In this document: positions 1 through 11,577 of the stretch, piece after piece
How the letters are laid out: every line of letters starts with the position of its first letter
Position numbering within the stretch: position 1 is the first letter of the stretch
Source: Montifringilla adamsi
Taxonomy: Eukaryota; Chordata; Aves; Passeriformes; Passeridae
Reading direction: 5' to 3'
DNA length: 64,000 nt
Assembly: GCA_017590115.1 (NCBI GenBank)
Contig: JAGGNK010006571.1
Span: forward strand, 434,001 to 498,000
Notes under the pieces: generated by a model
The model's database searches: none
Seen by the model: the letters and a program-made list of their open reading frames with translations, nothing else
Told to the model about the DNA's origin: nothing
Program-made: the position numbers and the translations under genes

Positions 1-2784
1 ACAGCCCTCTGGCAGATGCAATTCTCTTTGTCATGGTCCCAGTCCGGTGCTGTTGTCACACAAAAGGTTTTCCTGCAAGCTTCTGTTGCTTGTGTTTTGC
101 AGACTTCTCTGAAGTCAGTCTTAGCTGGGAAACATCTTTCTGAAACACACAGTGAAGTCATGTTTCTTAAAGGGCATCGGGTCAGCTGAGTAGATGGGCA
201 TAAAGGCAAGGAGTATCTACCTCAGAATTTTTTTTAATAGATTTTCATGCAGACATCCCAAAAGCAAAAGTGAATGTTGTATATAACAACAGCAAACACA
301 GGAGTAGACAAAGCTAAGTGACCCCTTTGGTGCTGCAGGTATAAAATGAGTTCCATCACAAAGCAAGACCACTGTTTCAAGTTCAGTGGGTGTTTCATTT
401 AAATAGAACTTCCTTCAGATTCTCTCTCAAGTTTCTCTCAAGTCTCAAGTTCTAAGTCAGCTAGAGTGTTGTCTTAGCCCTATCAGTGCTGCCTTAAGAT
501 GGCTCTCGACAGCAAGCAATCTATGGTAGGTTAAAATCAGAAAAGGCTATATCTGCCAAACTTTCTTAAAGCAGGAAATGTTCATGTTAAAGTCAGTGTT
601 TTTATTAAAATCGTTACTTTCTCACCATTTCCTGGTTTTGGGGAACCTGTTACAGCCCCTGAGGAAACTGAATGAGTAGTAACATCCCCTCTGACAGCTT
701 CCAAGGACGCATTTTCTCCACACATTCTTAGTTCAAAACGTAACAAGGATTTCATCCATCTCTGGCTCAAGTGGACTCAAAGGTCACCATTCAGATTTAA
801 TTCAAAACAAGTCCTGGTCCCAGCTTTAATTTTGCAGTCTGGTCAGTAGTGGAAAAACTAAAGTAAAGCTGCAACACAATAAAACAGTTCTAACTCTATC
901 ACAAATTATAGTCATGAGACATTTTTCTCAATGCCTTTATGCAATCATAAAAATTTTATTATATTTTGCTGATGCAAGATATTGATTAAGAATAAAAAAA
1001 GCTATCACAGAGTTCTGAAAAGCAGAAATCTTTGCAAATTACAGAAAAAGAAGACTTACGTTCATTTAAGCTTTATAATGCAGTTCTATGATATCCTAAT
1101 TAAAGTATTTATTACCCTTAAAACAACTTTGAATTTTTTCAGCCTTTCTTTCAAACTTTTTTTAAACTTTCCAATCACTTCTAATGGGGCTATCGAAGAC
1201 ATGGAGTAAGCACCCCAGACACTCATCCAGGAAGAGAGTACCAGTACTAAAGAGTACCAGTCTGGAATAGGGACTAAAAGGAGGACATGTACTTCTCTCA
1301 CTCTTTTAGAAACACAAAAGCAACATGTGAGACAAAAAATGTAACGAGAAAGCAGAGGCCCATATCTGCCTTCTCCCCACTCCTGCAACTGCATATAAAT
1401 GCATTTAAGCAAAGACAAGACTGCAAAACATTTCTGCTGAGCACTACCCAGAAGTTGCAGCCCTACAATTTTTTCCAGGCCTGTCAAGGTATATACATAT
1501 CATGTTGTTCAAATTCCTTTTCCCAGTCCATATTTCATAAAGTAAGTTGCTTATCAGCAACTGGAATTCTTCAAAACATTTACATATACATGCTCCACTT
1601 ATGAGCAAACCACAGTTACTAGGATGTAATTTCCATCTTTCTTCCAGTGGCTGCCCATCCACACAAATGATATTTTGAAAGAACTCCAGGCTCAGCTATC
1701 AGAATCCTGATGTCCTTCATTGAGACAGTAACTGAAGGATCATCCTCCCAAGTCATGTCCACAGTGAATATTTCTGCTGAAATGCAAATCTTTTAAGACT
1801 GGGATTCAGCTCCAGAGCTGTACTAAGTAAATGCTGTGATAGAAGACATTTTTCAGTGAGGTCCCAGACACAGTTTGAGCTCTAATGCAGCATTTTGTCA
1901 AGGTACAAAATGCATTGGCTGTGTGAAAAAGGATTTTCCTTTGGATCTGTATTGGATATTAATACAAACAGAACTTTCCAAGTCCAGGAGTGAGCACTGT
2001 AAACATAATAAGAAAAAGTTCTATTAAACCAAAGTTGTAAGGTGTGACTTCACTCTCACAGGAATTAAATTTAGCCTTGAATATTGTCTTTAGGTGGCAA
2101 CAGGCAAAGGAGAAGCAAAGACACTGGCTTGGTTTCAGAAATACATCTGAGATTACACTTGACACCATCTGATCCAAGAATCTGAAAGTCTAACCATTTC
2201 TTCTTTGTATTCATCAGATGGGTTCCCTGTCCCAGGTTACTCATTTCAGATTCCCATTTTGCCAAAGGATGTTCACCTGCACCTGAAGAAAAGCAGGAAT
2301 GCTGTACCAGTTTCTTAGCATTGAACATAACAGTATCGTCACCATAAAACATGACAACCTCAGAAGCAGATCCAAAATGTTCTACAGGCTCTGAAATTGC
2401 ATATTCATGTTGGGTTTTCATTCCCCTCAGAGCCAGTGTCATCCTTCTTGCTGCTGAAACAGATCACAAAAACAGAAGGTCTGTGGGGGTCTGGCACATC
2501 AAGTCAGGACTGTGGGAGATGCTGAAAAGGGCACTGATGCTTACTGATGCTGGCTTGAGCTATTCAAAAATTCTGAGTGCAGCATTGTGAGAACGGGTGT
2601 GTTTGATAGAGATGATGCCTGTCTGAAGAATGGGTGGTTATTAGCCAAATTCATCAAAGAATCTGAAGGCATAGTAACCCTGGGACATCATAAAAGTACA
2701 CCCTGTCTTGAAACATAGTGGAGATAGAGCAGTGACAAAATCATAAAGCACCTTGTAGAATTAGTTTAAGGAAACTTAAATATT
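1..2784. other. Unique non-coding stretch, no gene recognised
   Basis: AT-rich sequence with frequent stops on both strands. The longest open frames are on the minus strand (1086-1487, 133 codons; 2071-2442, 123 codons). Neither shows a recognisable domain, and their lengths fit chance. A weak splice-like setting exists around the second frame (acceptor-like CTGTTTCAG on the minus strand near 2460), but nothing firm enough to call an exon. No repeat family was recognised. Confidence 0.6.
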
Positions 2785-2925
2785 CAAAAACCACATGGAT
2801 GTGGCTCTTGGGGATAAGGTTAAGTGTTGAACATGACAGTGGTGGGTTAGCCATTGGACTCAATGAATTTAGAGGCCCTTTCCAACATTAACAATTCTAT
2901 GACTCCACGATTCCATCATCTTTGG
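2785..2925 (+). mobile_element. CR1 LINE, 3' end fragment
   Basis: This is the last ~140 bases of a CR1 retrotransposon, the dominant LINE of birds. The sequence shows the usual CR1 3' UTR order: a 'gtggtgggttagccattggac' type block, then 'actcaatgaatttagaggcc', then 'ctttccaac', then a decayed form of the ATTCTATG-type terminal repeat at about 2893-2925. Only the 3' end is present, which is the usual 5'-truncated insertion product. It has no coding capacity. Many substitutions relative to the CR1 3' UTR pattern suggest an old copy. Confidence 0.8.
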
Positions 2926-3669
2926 CATTTAGGTTATACACACAGAATGCTGTACAGTTGGAAAGAGATGCTTCCTATGCTCTCCAAAGCTACCTTTCCT
3001 GCATTCTTCCCACAATGAAAGATTGCCTACAAATAACATATTGAAGACCAGATATATCTAGCGCAGTACAAGAAGACAGGAAGAGAGTTTTCTTTTGTTC
3101 TGGCTTAATTTAACACAGTCTAGAGTACTTTGAATTAATACTTTTCACCCAAACCTGGTGTCCTGTTAGGAGAAGACAAAGAAAGTCCATTACAATCCCC
3201 AGCATACTTGCATCAAGGATTAAACCACTTTACAAATGCTTACTAAGCTAAGATATTAAAATCTGTCAATACCTGTTGAACCTCAAAGATTGACTTTCTA
3301 CCACAGGAGATATAATATTTGCATGAGACTTACACTTTATTTTAGTTGTCACGGGCATTCTGTGGGAGCCATGAAGTACTTGTCCTGTCACAGTAAGATA
3401 TTAAATAAATGAAATGCTGGACAAAGAACCTCAGATTTAGCTATCATCTGCCTGCAGCATTGAGAACTTACAGAAAAGAAGTGTTTTCTCCTAAAACAGT
3501 GGTAGTGCTAAAACCAAAGCTCAACTAAGTGCACGTAGAGAGGAAGAAAATGTTACTTTAAGTTTTAGCAATGGCAGAGCCATAAAATGAAGTTATATCT
3601 CTATGCACTACAGAATGAAAATAATTCACTAACAATCCCCTTCACAATGATAACCAATCACCAAAATGT
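2926..3669. other. Unique non-coding stretch
   Basis: AT-rich sequence with no recognisable gene, repeat family or RNA gene. It lies downstream, on the minus strand, of the possible terminal exon at 3745-3873. Confidence 0.6.
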
Positions 3670-3689
3670 CAAACAAAAGGCTGGGAAAC

Positions 3690-3695
3690 TTTATT
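3690..3695 (-). terminator. Candidate polyadenylation signal AATAAA
   Basis: On the minus strand AATAAA lies about 50 bases after the stop codon of the 3745-3873 open segment and is followed by a GT/T-rich stretch (TTTTGTTTG, then TTTTGGTGATTGG). This matches the usual order of signal, cleavage site and downstream element. No A-tail follows, which argues against a retrocopy. AATAAA is common in AT-rich DNA, so by itself it is weak. Confidence 0.25.
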
Positions 3696-3744
3696 GAATC
3701 AGATGCTCGTCAGTCTTCTGACAAATGTGTCAGCTATGGGCATT

Positions 3745-3873
3745 TTAGTCAGCAATTTCAGTAACAACCAAATGGCCTTTTGTACACTGCACATGAAGAG
3801 AGCCTTCAATTGGCACAGAAAATAATAAATCCCAGGCTTTTGAACCTTTAGTTCTCACTGTTTTTTGGATGTG
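3745..3873 (-). CDS. Candidate terminal coding exon, unidentified gene
   Basis: On the minus strand a pyrimidine-rich acceptor (TTTCTCTCTTCCAG) is followed by 42 open codons starting HIQKTVRTKG and ending GHLVVTEIAD, then TAA. The reading frame enters in phase 0. The frame is also open upstream through the acceptor to about 3960. A polyadenylation signal follows about 50 bases after the stop. The peptide looks like ordinary globular protein, but I do not recognise the family. It could equally be a pseudo-exon, since acceptor-like tracts are frequent in introns and there is no transcript or homology evidence. Confidence 0.2.
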   Translation of the reverse strand, partial: HIQKTVRTKGSKAWDLLFSVPIEGSLHVQCTKGHLVVTEIAD

Positions 3874-5889
3874 CTGGAAGAGAGAAATTGGAACTTTACT
3901 GATCTCCTTGCTCACATCGATCCAGAATGTAATTTTATTCAAAAATTTTGTAAATTGCATGCCTCATTTAAAAATCTGGAATCAAATGTTGCCTTCCAAT
4001 GTAGGTCATCAGCACAATTCTCTGAACAACTTCAAGACAGCAGGCTGTATGCACAGCATAACAATGCTCACAAATAACTACCCAGTGGCAAAGACATGCA
4101 CACCGTGTCAAAACTCAGTTTTAGGGATGGGTTGGAAATGTTCAGACCCAGAATGCTTTGAATCTGGGTGCTTCATAAACACACTGCTTTGGGCAAGGCG
4201 TATGTATCAGCTGTACTTTTGTGGGTAAAATCCTGTCAATCACAGTCTGCTTAAAAAAAAAAAAATCAAAACTCTACAACAACAACCCCCCACAAGCCAC
4301 CTTTTCTCTCCAAAGAACCACAAGGGATGGAGTCAGAGGAGGGACAAATTCAAACCAAATGAATAATCTGTTTATCAGCAGTAATTCTGCCAGTTGATTG
4401 AAATTATGCCAAGTTTACTCCGGATTCACGTTGTAGCTTTGGTGAAAATCTGGATGTACAAAACTCAGTCAAGGAAAAGGTGCCAGGAATCTTATTTTCT
4501 AAAGTAAATTTTTGCACTTTTGATAACTCTGATTCCTGACATTCATGTGCCCAGAGAACAGAAAAGGCTGAGAAAAATGGACCATTTCAAACATGTATGC
4601 CAATTATGATCATCCACTGACAGGCCAACTTGTCGCTGTTTCATTACTCAATGCCTAAACAATCACTTCATATGATCAGTATTTTAAAGGGAGAGCAAAT
4701 AAATCTCTTGGGAGCACTAGCATAATGCTGGCAGTTCTTAGCAGGACTTACTAAAAACAAAAGCTTCCAAAAAGAAAAAACTGGGCTCACAGAGATGACA
4801 TATTGCTCAGGTTTATTTCCAGATGGCCCAGAAAGGATTGACTTGCAAGTCCAAAAGAGATTTGATTCAGGAACTCCTGCTGTCACTTCTGTCAAACAGT
4901 GCCCTTGTGATAAATTGTCTTAAGAGTTTGACAGAGACTGCTGTTTCTTACATTGCAGAGAGGAACTCTCTACTACAGTATCTTTTCCCCGAATCTCTTA
5001 GAAGTACTGAATGTACATTAAAGACAATAGAGAAAAGAAAGAGAACTCATGAGTTTTTTTAAGTGTATATCTGCTAAAAAATTAATAAAAAACCAATGTT
5101 ACTGTAAAAGCTGTATATTGACAAATTTGAGTACTGTAATTCAATTTGTTCATGTAAAACAGCATACTAGAGTATTAAATCAGTAGTATTAAACCTAACT
5201 GCACCTTTTTTTACAGAATTTGGTGTCTCAAATTGTTTTTCTTCTTGTTTTAGAAGATAAATTTTGCAGCTTGCACACACTGAACTGATAGCTCTTATAA
5301 AATTGCAGTAGGACAGAAACATATTGATTTGCTTTCAGTACGCTGAAGCTGAGACAGGAATGCATAGCTGTCTGCTGTCAATAGATGTTTGCTATCAAAA
5401 CTACTTTCCTTCAGAATGTCCACCTATTATAATTAGAATAAGCAGAATATAAATAGAATTCAATGCTATTAGGAAAGATTTACAAATAAAGTTGCTTTCC
5501 TCTTAACACAGGTGTAAAATTCAAGAAATAAGCAGCAAAACCTGAGTATTAAGACATAAAAGCCTTTAAAAAAACCCCAACAAACATCTTAAAGAATCAA
5601 AATAGTATTTCAAATTACTCCCATATCCCTTTTTCCCTTTACAACGTCGGACTTTCAAGAAAGGAAGATTTTCACACCAAAGATAAGCCAATATTAAATT
5701 TGTAAGTAATGGAAGACTCCCAAGATTAAGAAGCCCCCAACTACAGCTTAGAATTATCATTCTTTAAATATTATGAAAGAGGCAAGCTGAACATCAGAGA
5801 AAAAAATAAAACTGTGAGAGAAGGAGGGAATTTATTCAGGCTGCTCATCAATCTACAAACACTAATTGATGAAAGTGGTGTTCTCATAG
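3874..5889. other. Unique non-coding stretch
   Basis: No gene recognised. Open frames of 70-119 codons on the plus strand around 3865-4228 overlap the minus-strand exon candidate and look like chance frames. An A-run lies at about 4252-4265. A 79-codon plus-strand frame at 4823-5062 has no recognisable domain. Confidence 0.55.
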
Positions 5890-5909
5890 GCATTCATTTC
5901 AATGAATGC
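5890..5909. repeat. 20-bp palindrome
   Basis: Perfect inverted repeat with 9-base arms (GCATTCATT / AATGAATGC) around a central TC. The arms contain ATTCAT/ATGAAT half-sites that resemble POU or homeodomain binding sites. It may be a dimeric binding site or a chance palindrome; no other evidence was seen. Confidence 0.5.
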
Positions 5910-8900
5910 TTCTAAACAGCCATTTACTCTATAGTTACTTATGAACTTTATCAGAGCTTGACTTCAAATGCCATGTTAAGTGCTGTATTTCAAATGCAAA
6001 AGCAGAAATATAAATAGTGGCCCAATAAAGATGCTGATTTATATGAACTCATTGCAGCCATGATTACTTCCAAAAAATCTTCACATTCAGTTGCATGAGG
6101 AATAATTTAACTTGGAGAATAAATTACTAAAAAATACATTTTAAAAAACCCACAACTACCTGAGAATTTGATTTTTTCAACTACCTCTTTTGAAAAGAGA
6201 CCATGGGAGTGACCTCAAACAAACACAAAGTCTAGATAATCAGGGACCCTGGAAGAAGAGTGGAGAAAAGACTCAGAGTGAAGAGGCAGTATGACTGCCT
6301 CTTGTTTTTGACCTCAAAAACTGCCTCAGTTTTTGACCAAGCAGGCATCACAGGAAACACATTAGTCAAAAATGGGTAAGCGATGAAAGGAAGAGAGTCC
6401 ATTGAAGGTCTGGAAATACCATTCTAATAGTGGGAAGTGACACCTGTTTTACAGACAGGTCTGAGAAATGTTCTTCTCACATAAAGACATCCAAATGTTT
6501 CAGTCTATGAGAGAGTACAAATATAAAATATCTGAGCTGACCTTTTTTCTGCACTGCAACCTGCCACATCTGCCACTTGAATGTGAATATAGTGTTCATG
6601 GTAATATGAACTATTTCTTTGAATAGTTAACTATCATTTTCATTTGGATGACTGTGATGCTGATGACACTTCATAAATTTCAATAATTCTTTCTCCAAAC
6701 CTAGGGGTTTGATCACAATTTGTATTCTTTGTGTTGCAAAACAGAAACACTGTCTACATCTGCCCTGCAGAGAGATGCAATGGAGCGTCCTGCTGTGGTT
6801 TGTGCCGTAACTCCACAGGCTGGGAGTTTACTGTTTTGAAATAGTTGTCCCTATACACCCACATCACCTAGAGCTGTTACCTGACCCTTTTCTGCCTTTT
6901 TCCTTCAAAGCAGCAAGGAAGTCCTAGAACATTTCTGAACTGCTACAATCCTTAACATCCTGTCCATGAACGCAATAAAATACACACACAAAAGTCATTC
7001 TTTTCCCTTTGTGCATCTTCAGTTTCTCTGATACACACAGCAGGATAAAGGACATGCTCTTCATATTAATGCATTCAGAAGTACTCCCAAGAAGAAACTG
7101 TGTTATCACAGATGTGCAATGTATCATTTGATGGGTTACTGCAGAATGACCTGTTTTGTGATGAAGAATTAGGGGATGTCACCCATTCATCAGGAAGTTT
7201 TCAGTATAGTTTCTGTTTGCAGTTTCTTTTAGACATCATTTTAATGACTTCAACCTGGGAAAAGGCTAACACAAAGAAGCTACCCAAGATAATTCAAGAA
7301 ATGGTGAATAGAAGGTTGCACAAAATAAATCACTTTTAACAAACGAAAAGCTTGAAGAAGTAATTTGACATTTGAAGAAAAGGTATCATCAAACCAAGAA
7401 AAGACCTGTCACATCAGCCTACACAGCCCTAATCTTACAAGAAGTATAAGGCCCAATGGTGGCACACAGATGCAACACAGCTGAAGCAGATATGCCGAGG
7501 AGTGGGGCGTGCTGGAGGTTCAGAAGCCAGCAGTGATCGTAGGGATCTGAAATGCAATGACTTTGCACTCCCTCATGCCAACCATAAACAGCCCCTGCCG
7601 TGGGAATCTGGTACTAACATCAATTACTTGATGGCTGTTCTTCACAACTAAAAATAATTAATCATACCATGATCCCCTCCCTCCTCTGACCAGCATGACA
7701 GCAATGGAACAAAATGAAACCCTTGTCTCAGACAGCGAAGGCCCTTATGGTGGGACATCAACAGAAACAAGTCAGAAAACACAGTAAGACAGATGCGTTT
7801 GCAGTTTTGGTAATCTCTGAAGTCACACAGCAGAAGCCATCCCAAAACTTAAGATTTCTGTGCTATACAATCAAATAAAGGTATTCATGAGGAAGTCTTA
7901 CGGTTTTGCTAAGGTGTTTCTGAGAATATGAAGAGCAATTTCCAGACTATGTCATATATTGCACTTAAAAAGAGAAACTCATTGTATCTTCCATACTTAC
8001 AGACTTTATTCAGGAATATTTTTAGTAAACACTAAACTTCAATCAGGAATTTGATTGAAATTTCTGTAAATAGAAGGAGTCTTTGAAGCCACTATACAAT
8101 ACTGTGAGATAGATAGTCAAATAAGATTATGATTATGTACTGTTTATTCTGCAGTCTAAAAACAATATGACTTCTTTAAAGAAGGCAAATGATGCCATAA
8201 AATGCAAAAATTTGATTAAACACAAAAAAATGTTCAAGAACACAAATCGGGATTTTAAAATTAATAAAAACAGAGTAGATGGAGTTGTGAGGACCTGTCC
8301 TGATTAAATACTATCTTTAACACACATTTAGACAGGAAAGACTTCTGCTTAGGTTGGAAAATAGTATTTCAACATAGGCTGCCAAGATCCCTCCTCCATT
8401 TGTCCTTCATGAAAATACTATCCCTTACCTTCCCATTTGGATTTGTCTCCTAATCTTTGGACACTGCTCCTTAAAATTAGGCTGCTTGTCTAAATGTTTA
8501 TGCAGGTCAGGGGTTTTCTGACAATATACTGATAAGAAGTTCACTTGCACAAGTCATGCACACATATTTGTTCTTAGATTGCAACCAGCATTGGTTTCTG
8601 ATGAGTAGAAGTGAACTTGCAGAATAAAGATCACAGGAACTAGAGGACCTATTGATTTTTTTGCCCCCCTAATTTAAAAGACAGCATGTAAAAAAACAAA
8701 CAAATTTGAGCTTCTTGTTCTGCTTTCATATAGGAAATGAAGAAAGGTCATAAGCACATGTAAGAAAAGATGTACATTTTGGAAAAATATGATACAAGTA
8801 ATGTCAAAGTTGATGATTATCCATGTTTAAAGGACTTTCTGGAGGGCATGAGAACATTGACTACAATTAAGTGAAATGGATGAGAAACCTATATATTTGA

Positions 8901-9237
8901 AAATAACACATAGAACAAGTAACAAACAAGTTGCAATAAGACCAAAAAACAGACTTATTTCTACTATAAAAAAACCCAGAAAACTCAAAAAAAACTCTCA
9001 CAGTCCCTCAGAAAATTCATAGAAGGAATTGGAAGGAGAGGATCATGTTTCCTATTTTAAGTTTTACTTAATGTACTTGTCATAAGACAAAAGAAGAAGC
9101 TACGTTACTTATCATATTGAATAATAGTCTCCTAAAAATAGACTCATCTTGTTCCCTAAAAACTTACAGCCAAACTAAGGAGCAGCACAGAACTTAGCCG
9201 ATAGAGTTTGAAGACTGAATGGACACATATATATCTC
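5910..9237. other. Unique non-coding stretch
   Basis: AT-rich sequence with no recognisable gene or repeat family. The few open frames (for example 7100-7339 plus, 79 codons; 6924-7127 minus, 67 codons) have no domain features. Confidence 0.55.
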
Positions 9238-9281
9238 TGTATGCACACACACATATGTGTATATATATATATACACACATA
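9238..9281. repeat. Alternating purine-pyrimidine (CA/TA) block
   Basis: Forty-four bases alternate strictly between purine and pyrimidine, made of CA, TG and TA steps. Inside are two perfect palindromes, ACACATATGTGT at 9249-9260 and a 20-bp one at 9257-9276. Such tracts can adopt Z-DNA or extrude a cruciform under supercoiling and tend to vary in length between individuals. Confidence 0.85.
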
Positions 9282-11537
9282 ATTTTAGTGTCCATCAGTT
9301 CAGAATAAGGTTAAGAGCATGAAGTTACTACTATTCAGAGTCTATCCTCTGACAAGTTTCAGCATTACAGCTTGTAAGCAGTACACGACTAGATACTGAT
9401 GAGACAGAAGATGAGAAAATATCTGTCAGGCACTGTTTTATGCAAAACTGGTATTTTATCATAATTTCCACATACACTCCAGTCTGTAGATGCTTGTAAG
9501 TGTACTGCTGTCACTGCTATCCTTTCTTCAGATACAGTGTGCATCTGCTAAAAGAAGATCTATGCTTCACATATAAAATCCAGTTTATATTTAGTTTTCT
9601 GTTGATTTATAATGTTAGGCCTTCAGCCATAAGTTAGATGCAGTTATCTTTGTAAATACGTACAGATTGAGATGGAGGGTGCCTACACTGAGCTTAATGC
9701 TCAAATCTATGAAGGGATTAACCAGAGAGGTGCTGGGGCCCAGTGACCCCAGCAATGCAATAGACACAGATCACAAAAACATCTCACAGGGAGAACAAAC
9801 ATCCCCACAGTGAAATTCAGAGAAGTGTTAGCACCCTGAGCTAAGCACCCAAGCCAAGGCTACAATGAAATACATCTTCTACTTTGAACTCATATCTGAA
9901 AAAATTTTATCCTGGATTTCTCTTTAAAAATAGAGCGGGAGGGAAAAAAAACCAGTCAAAAACTACCTGGCAGCTTGGACAGCAAGGATAATTTTGTATT
10001 TAAATTCAGAGCACCTTTATCTAAGTGGATCTCTATCTATTTTGTCCCTCCCAAAGGTGACTCATGGATTATGCATGCAGAAAGAGAGATGGGCTTGGGA
10101 TCCTTCCCACAGGTATTCCCAAGAGAAAAGATCTTCAGTAATGCTTACGTATAGGTACAGTCCCAATGTGGACATATTTACAAAGAAAAATGAAATTTTG
10201 CCTTCTCTACAGAATTGGAAGGAAGAGAGCAGTATGTCTAGTACTGATCACCATTTTTTCACTAAAAAGAGACTTCCTGGAAAAAAAAAATCAAGATGGA
10301 TTAGACAAAAGACTAAATTGTGTTCATTTAAACATATGTATATGTGCATGTGCATGCATGTTCATACTCTAAGGGAAAAAAAATGCAGCAAAGATAAGCT
10401 CAGTTTTAACATTACTCAGAATAAACTTCTCTCTATGCCCACAGCAGAGAGTAAAATAAGTTACCACAGCAAGGAAGAGTCAGTCTGAGTATTAGAAAAA
10501 CAAGAATATTCAGGCATGAAAATCTGTGGCAGAATCACCAGTACTGGAGACAACTAGAACAAATCAGCTGATCATCTGTTAGCTTAAAACATACAGCTGA
10601 AATCTACTTAGAGTGGGGAAAAATCTATTTTGGAAGGAGGGTGAATTATTTGGCCTCCTGAAATGTGTTCTAGCCCTATCATTTTTTTGATGATGAAGGA
10701 AACACAATGCTGAAGGAGAGCCTTGCCACAAGAAATATTAGGAACATTTTGTTTCTGTGACTGATTCCCAGCTCAGTAGGGTATGCTTTCATGCAGTGGT
10801 GAGGTTGTATGAATGAAAAATGTTAGTTTAGCTAACCTGGAGACCTCTTCTTGTGACAATTTGTCAAACATACACAAAACTTGTAGCAGGACCTGGAAAA
10901 ACCAAGTCATGTGATCAGATAGCCTTAAATAATTTGTGTGTCCACAAACAGCGGCCAAATCTTCATATGTCTGCCTGGAATTTTGGCACAGCACATGACG
11001 TAAGCCCCTAGTCTCCACAACCCAAGGAGTAAAAAACCAAAATGTCCACTGGCTAAGCCACAGAATTCTCCCAAATGCCACCATACATAAGTTACCAAAT
11101 AAGTGTCCATTCTCAAGAGCAAAGTGTCTCCATTTTGAAATGTACCCCAAGGAAAGTCTCCCAGATGATGTAAGGATTGACAGATCTAGTCTAATCACAT
11201 TTATTATAATCAGTTTTTCAGCCCCACTACAAGAAATTTATTTGTCCCTCAAATCACCATTTGGTTTCTGGGTACATTGTAAGTGCCTTCAACTAGGCAC
11301 AAAAGATAAAGTGTTCTAAGATTATTTGATATTTTTTGAAAAAGCAATGTTGATATTCTGCACATTGTAGAGCAAAAAAGTGCAATTCATTTCTGCAGAA
11401 ATATACCCCTTTTATTAGCTGGAGATTTGACTGGCCTAAAAACACTTGATCTAAAATTATTGTCTTCTCCGTTGCAACCTATAAGGGATCAAGAGATATT
11501 TATGGATAATCTCGAACACCTACTCAAAGAAAGTTAT
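9282..11537. other. Unique stretch with the window's longest open frame
   Basis: The plus-strand frame at 9994-10488 (164 codons) is the longest in the window. It has no recognisable domain, is low in complexity in places (a Met-Cys-rich run from an alternating repeat at 10332-10361) and is lysine- and serine-rich, as expected from translated AT-rich DNA. A 141-codon minus-strand frame lies at 10773-11198, also unrecognised. I treat both as chance. Confidence 0.5.
10332..10361. repeat. Alternating purine-pyrimidine (TG/CA/TA) tract
   Basis: Thirty bases of strict purine-pyrimidine alternation rich in TGCATG. It is Z-DNA-prone and a likely variable microsatellite remnant. Confidence 0.75.
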
Positions 11538-11577
11538 TTTATACAGTGTTTCTGCTTTAGCTGAAACACTGTATAAA
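11538..11577. repeat. Perfect 15-bp stem inverted repeat
   Basis: The left arm at 11538-11552 is exactly the reverse complement of 11563-11577, with a 10-base spacer. The RNA from either strand would fold into a tight hairpin. The stem is shorter than a typical pre-miRNA and no flanking lower stem was found. A local template-switch event or a remnant of a small inverted-repeat transposon are alternatives. Confidence 0.75.

Noticed and set aside
1086..1487. 133-codon minus-strand open frame
   Set aside because: Overlaps a 105-codon plus-strand frame; no domain and no codon-bias signal visible.
2071..2442. 123-codon minus-strand frame with acceptor-like start
   Set aside because: Protein-like middle part, but splice borders are ambiguous and no family is recognisable; not strong enough to call.
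9994..10488. 164-codon open frame, the longest in the window
   Set aside because: Composition is that of translated AT-rich DNA with a Met-Cys run from an alternating repeat. There is no domain, and the length is within chance expectation for 64 kb in six frames.
10773..11198. 141-codon minus-strand open frame
   Set aside because: No recognisable domain or splice context; chance length.
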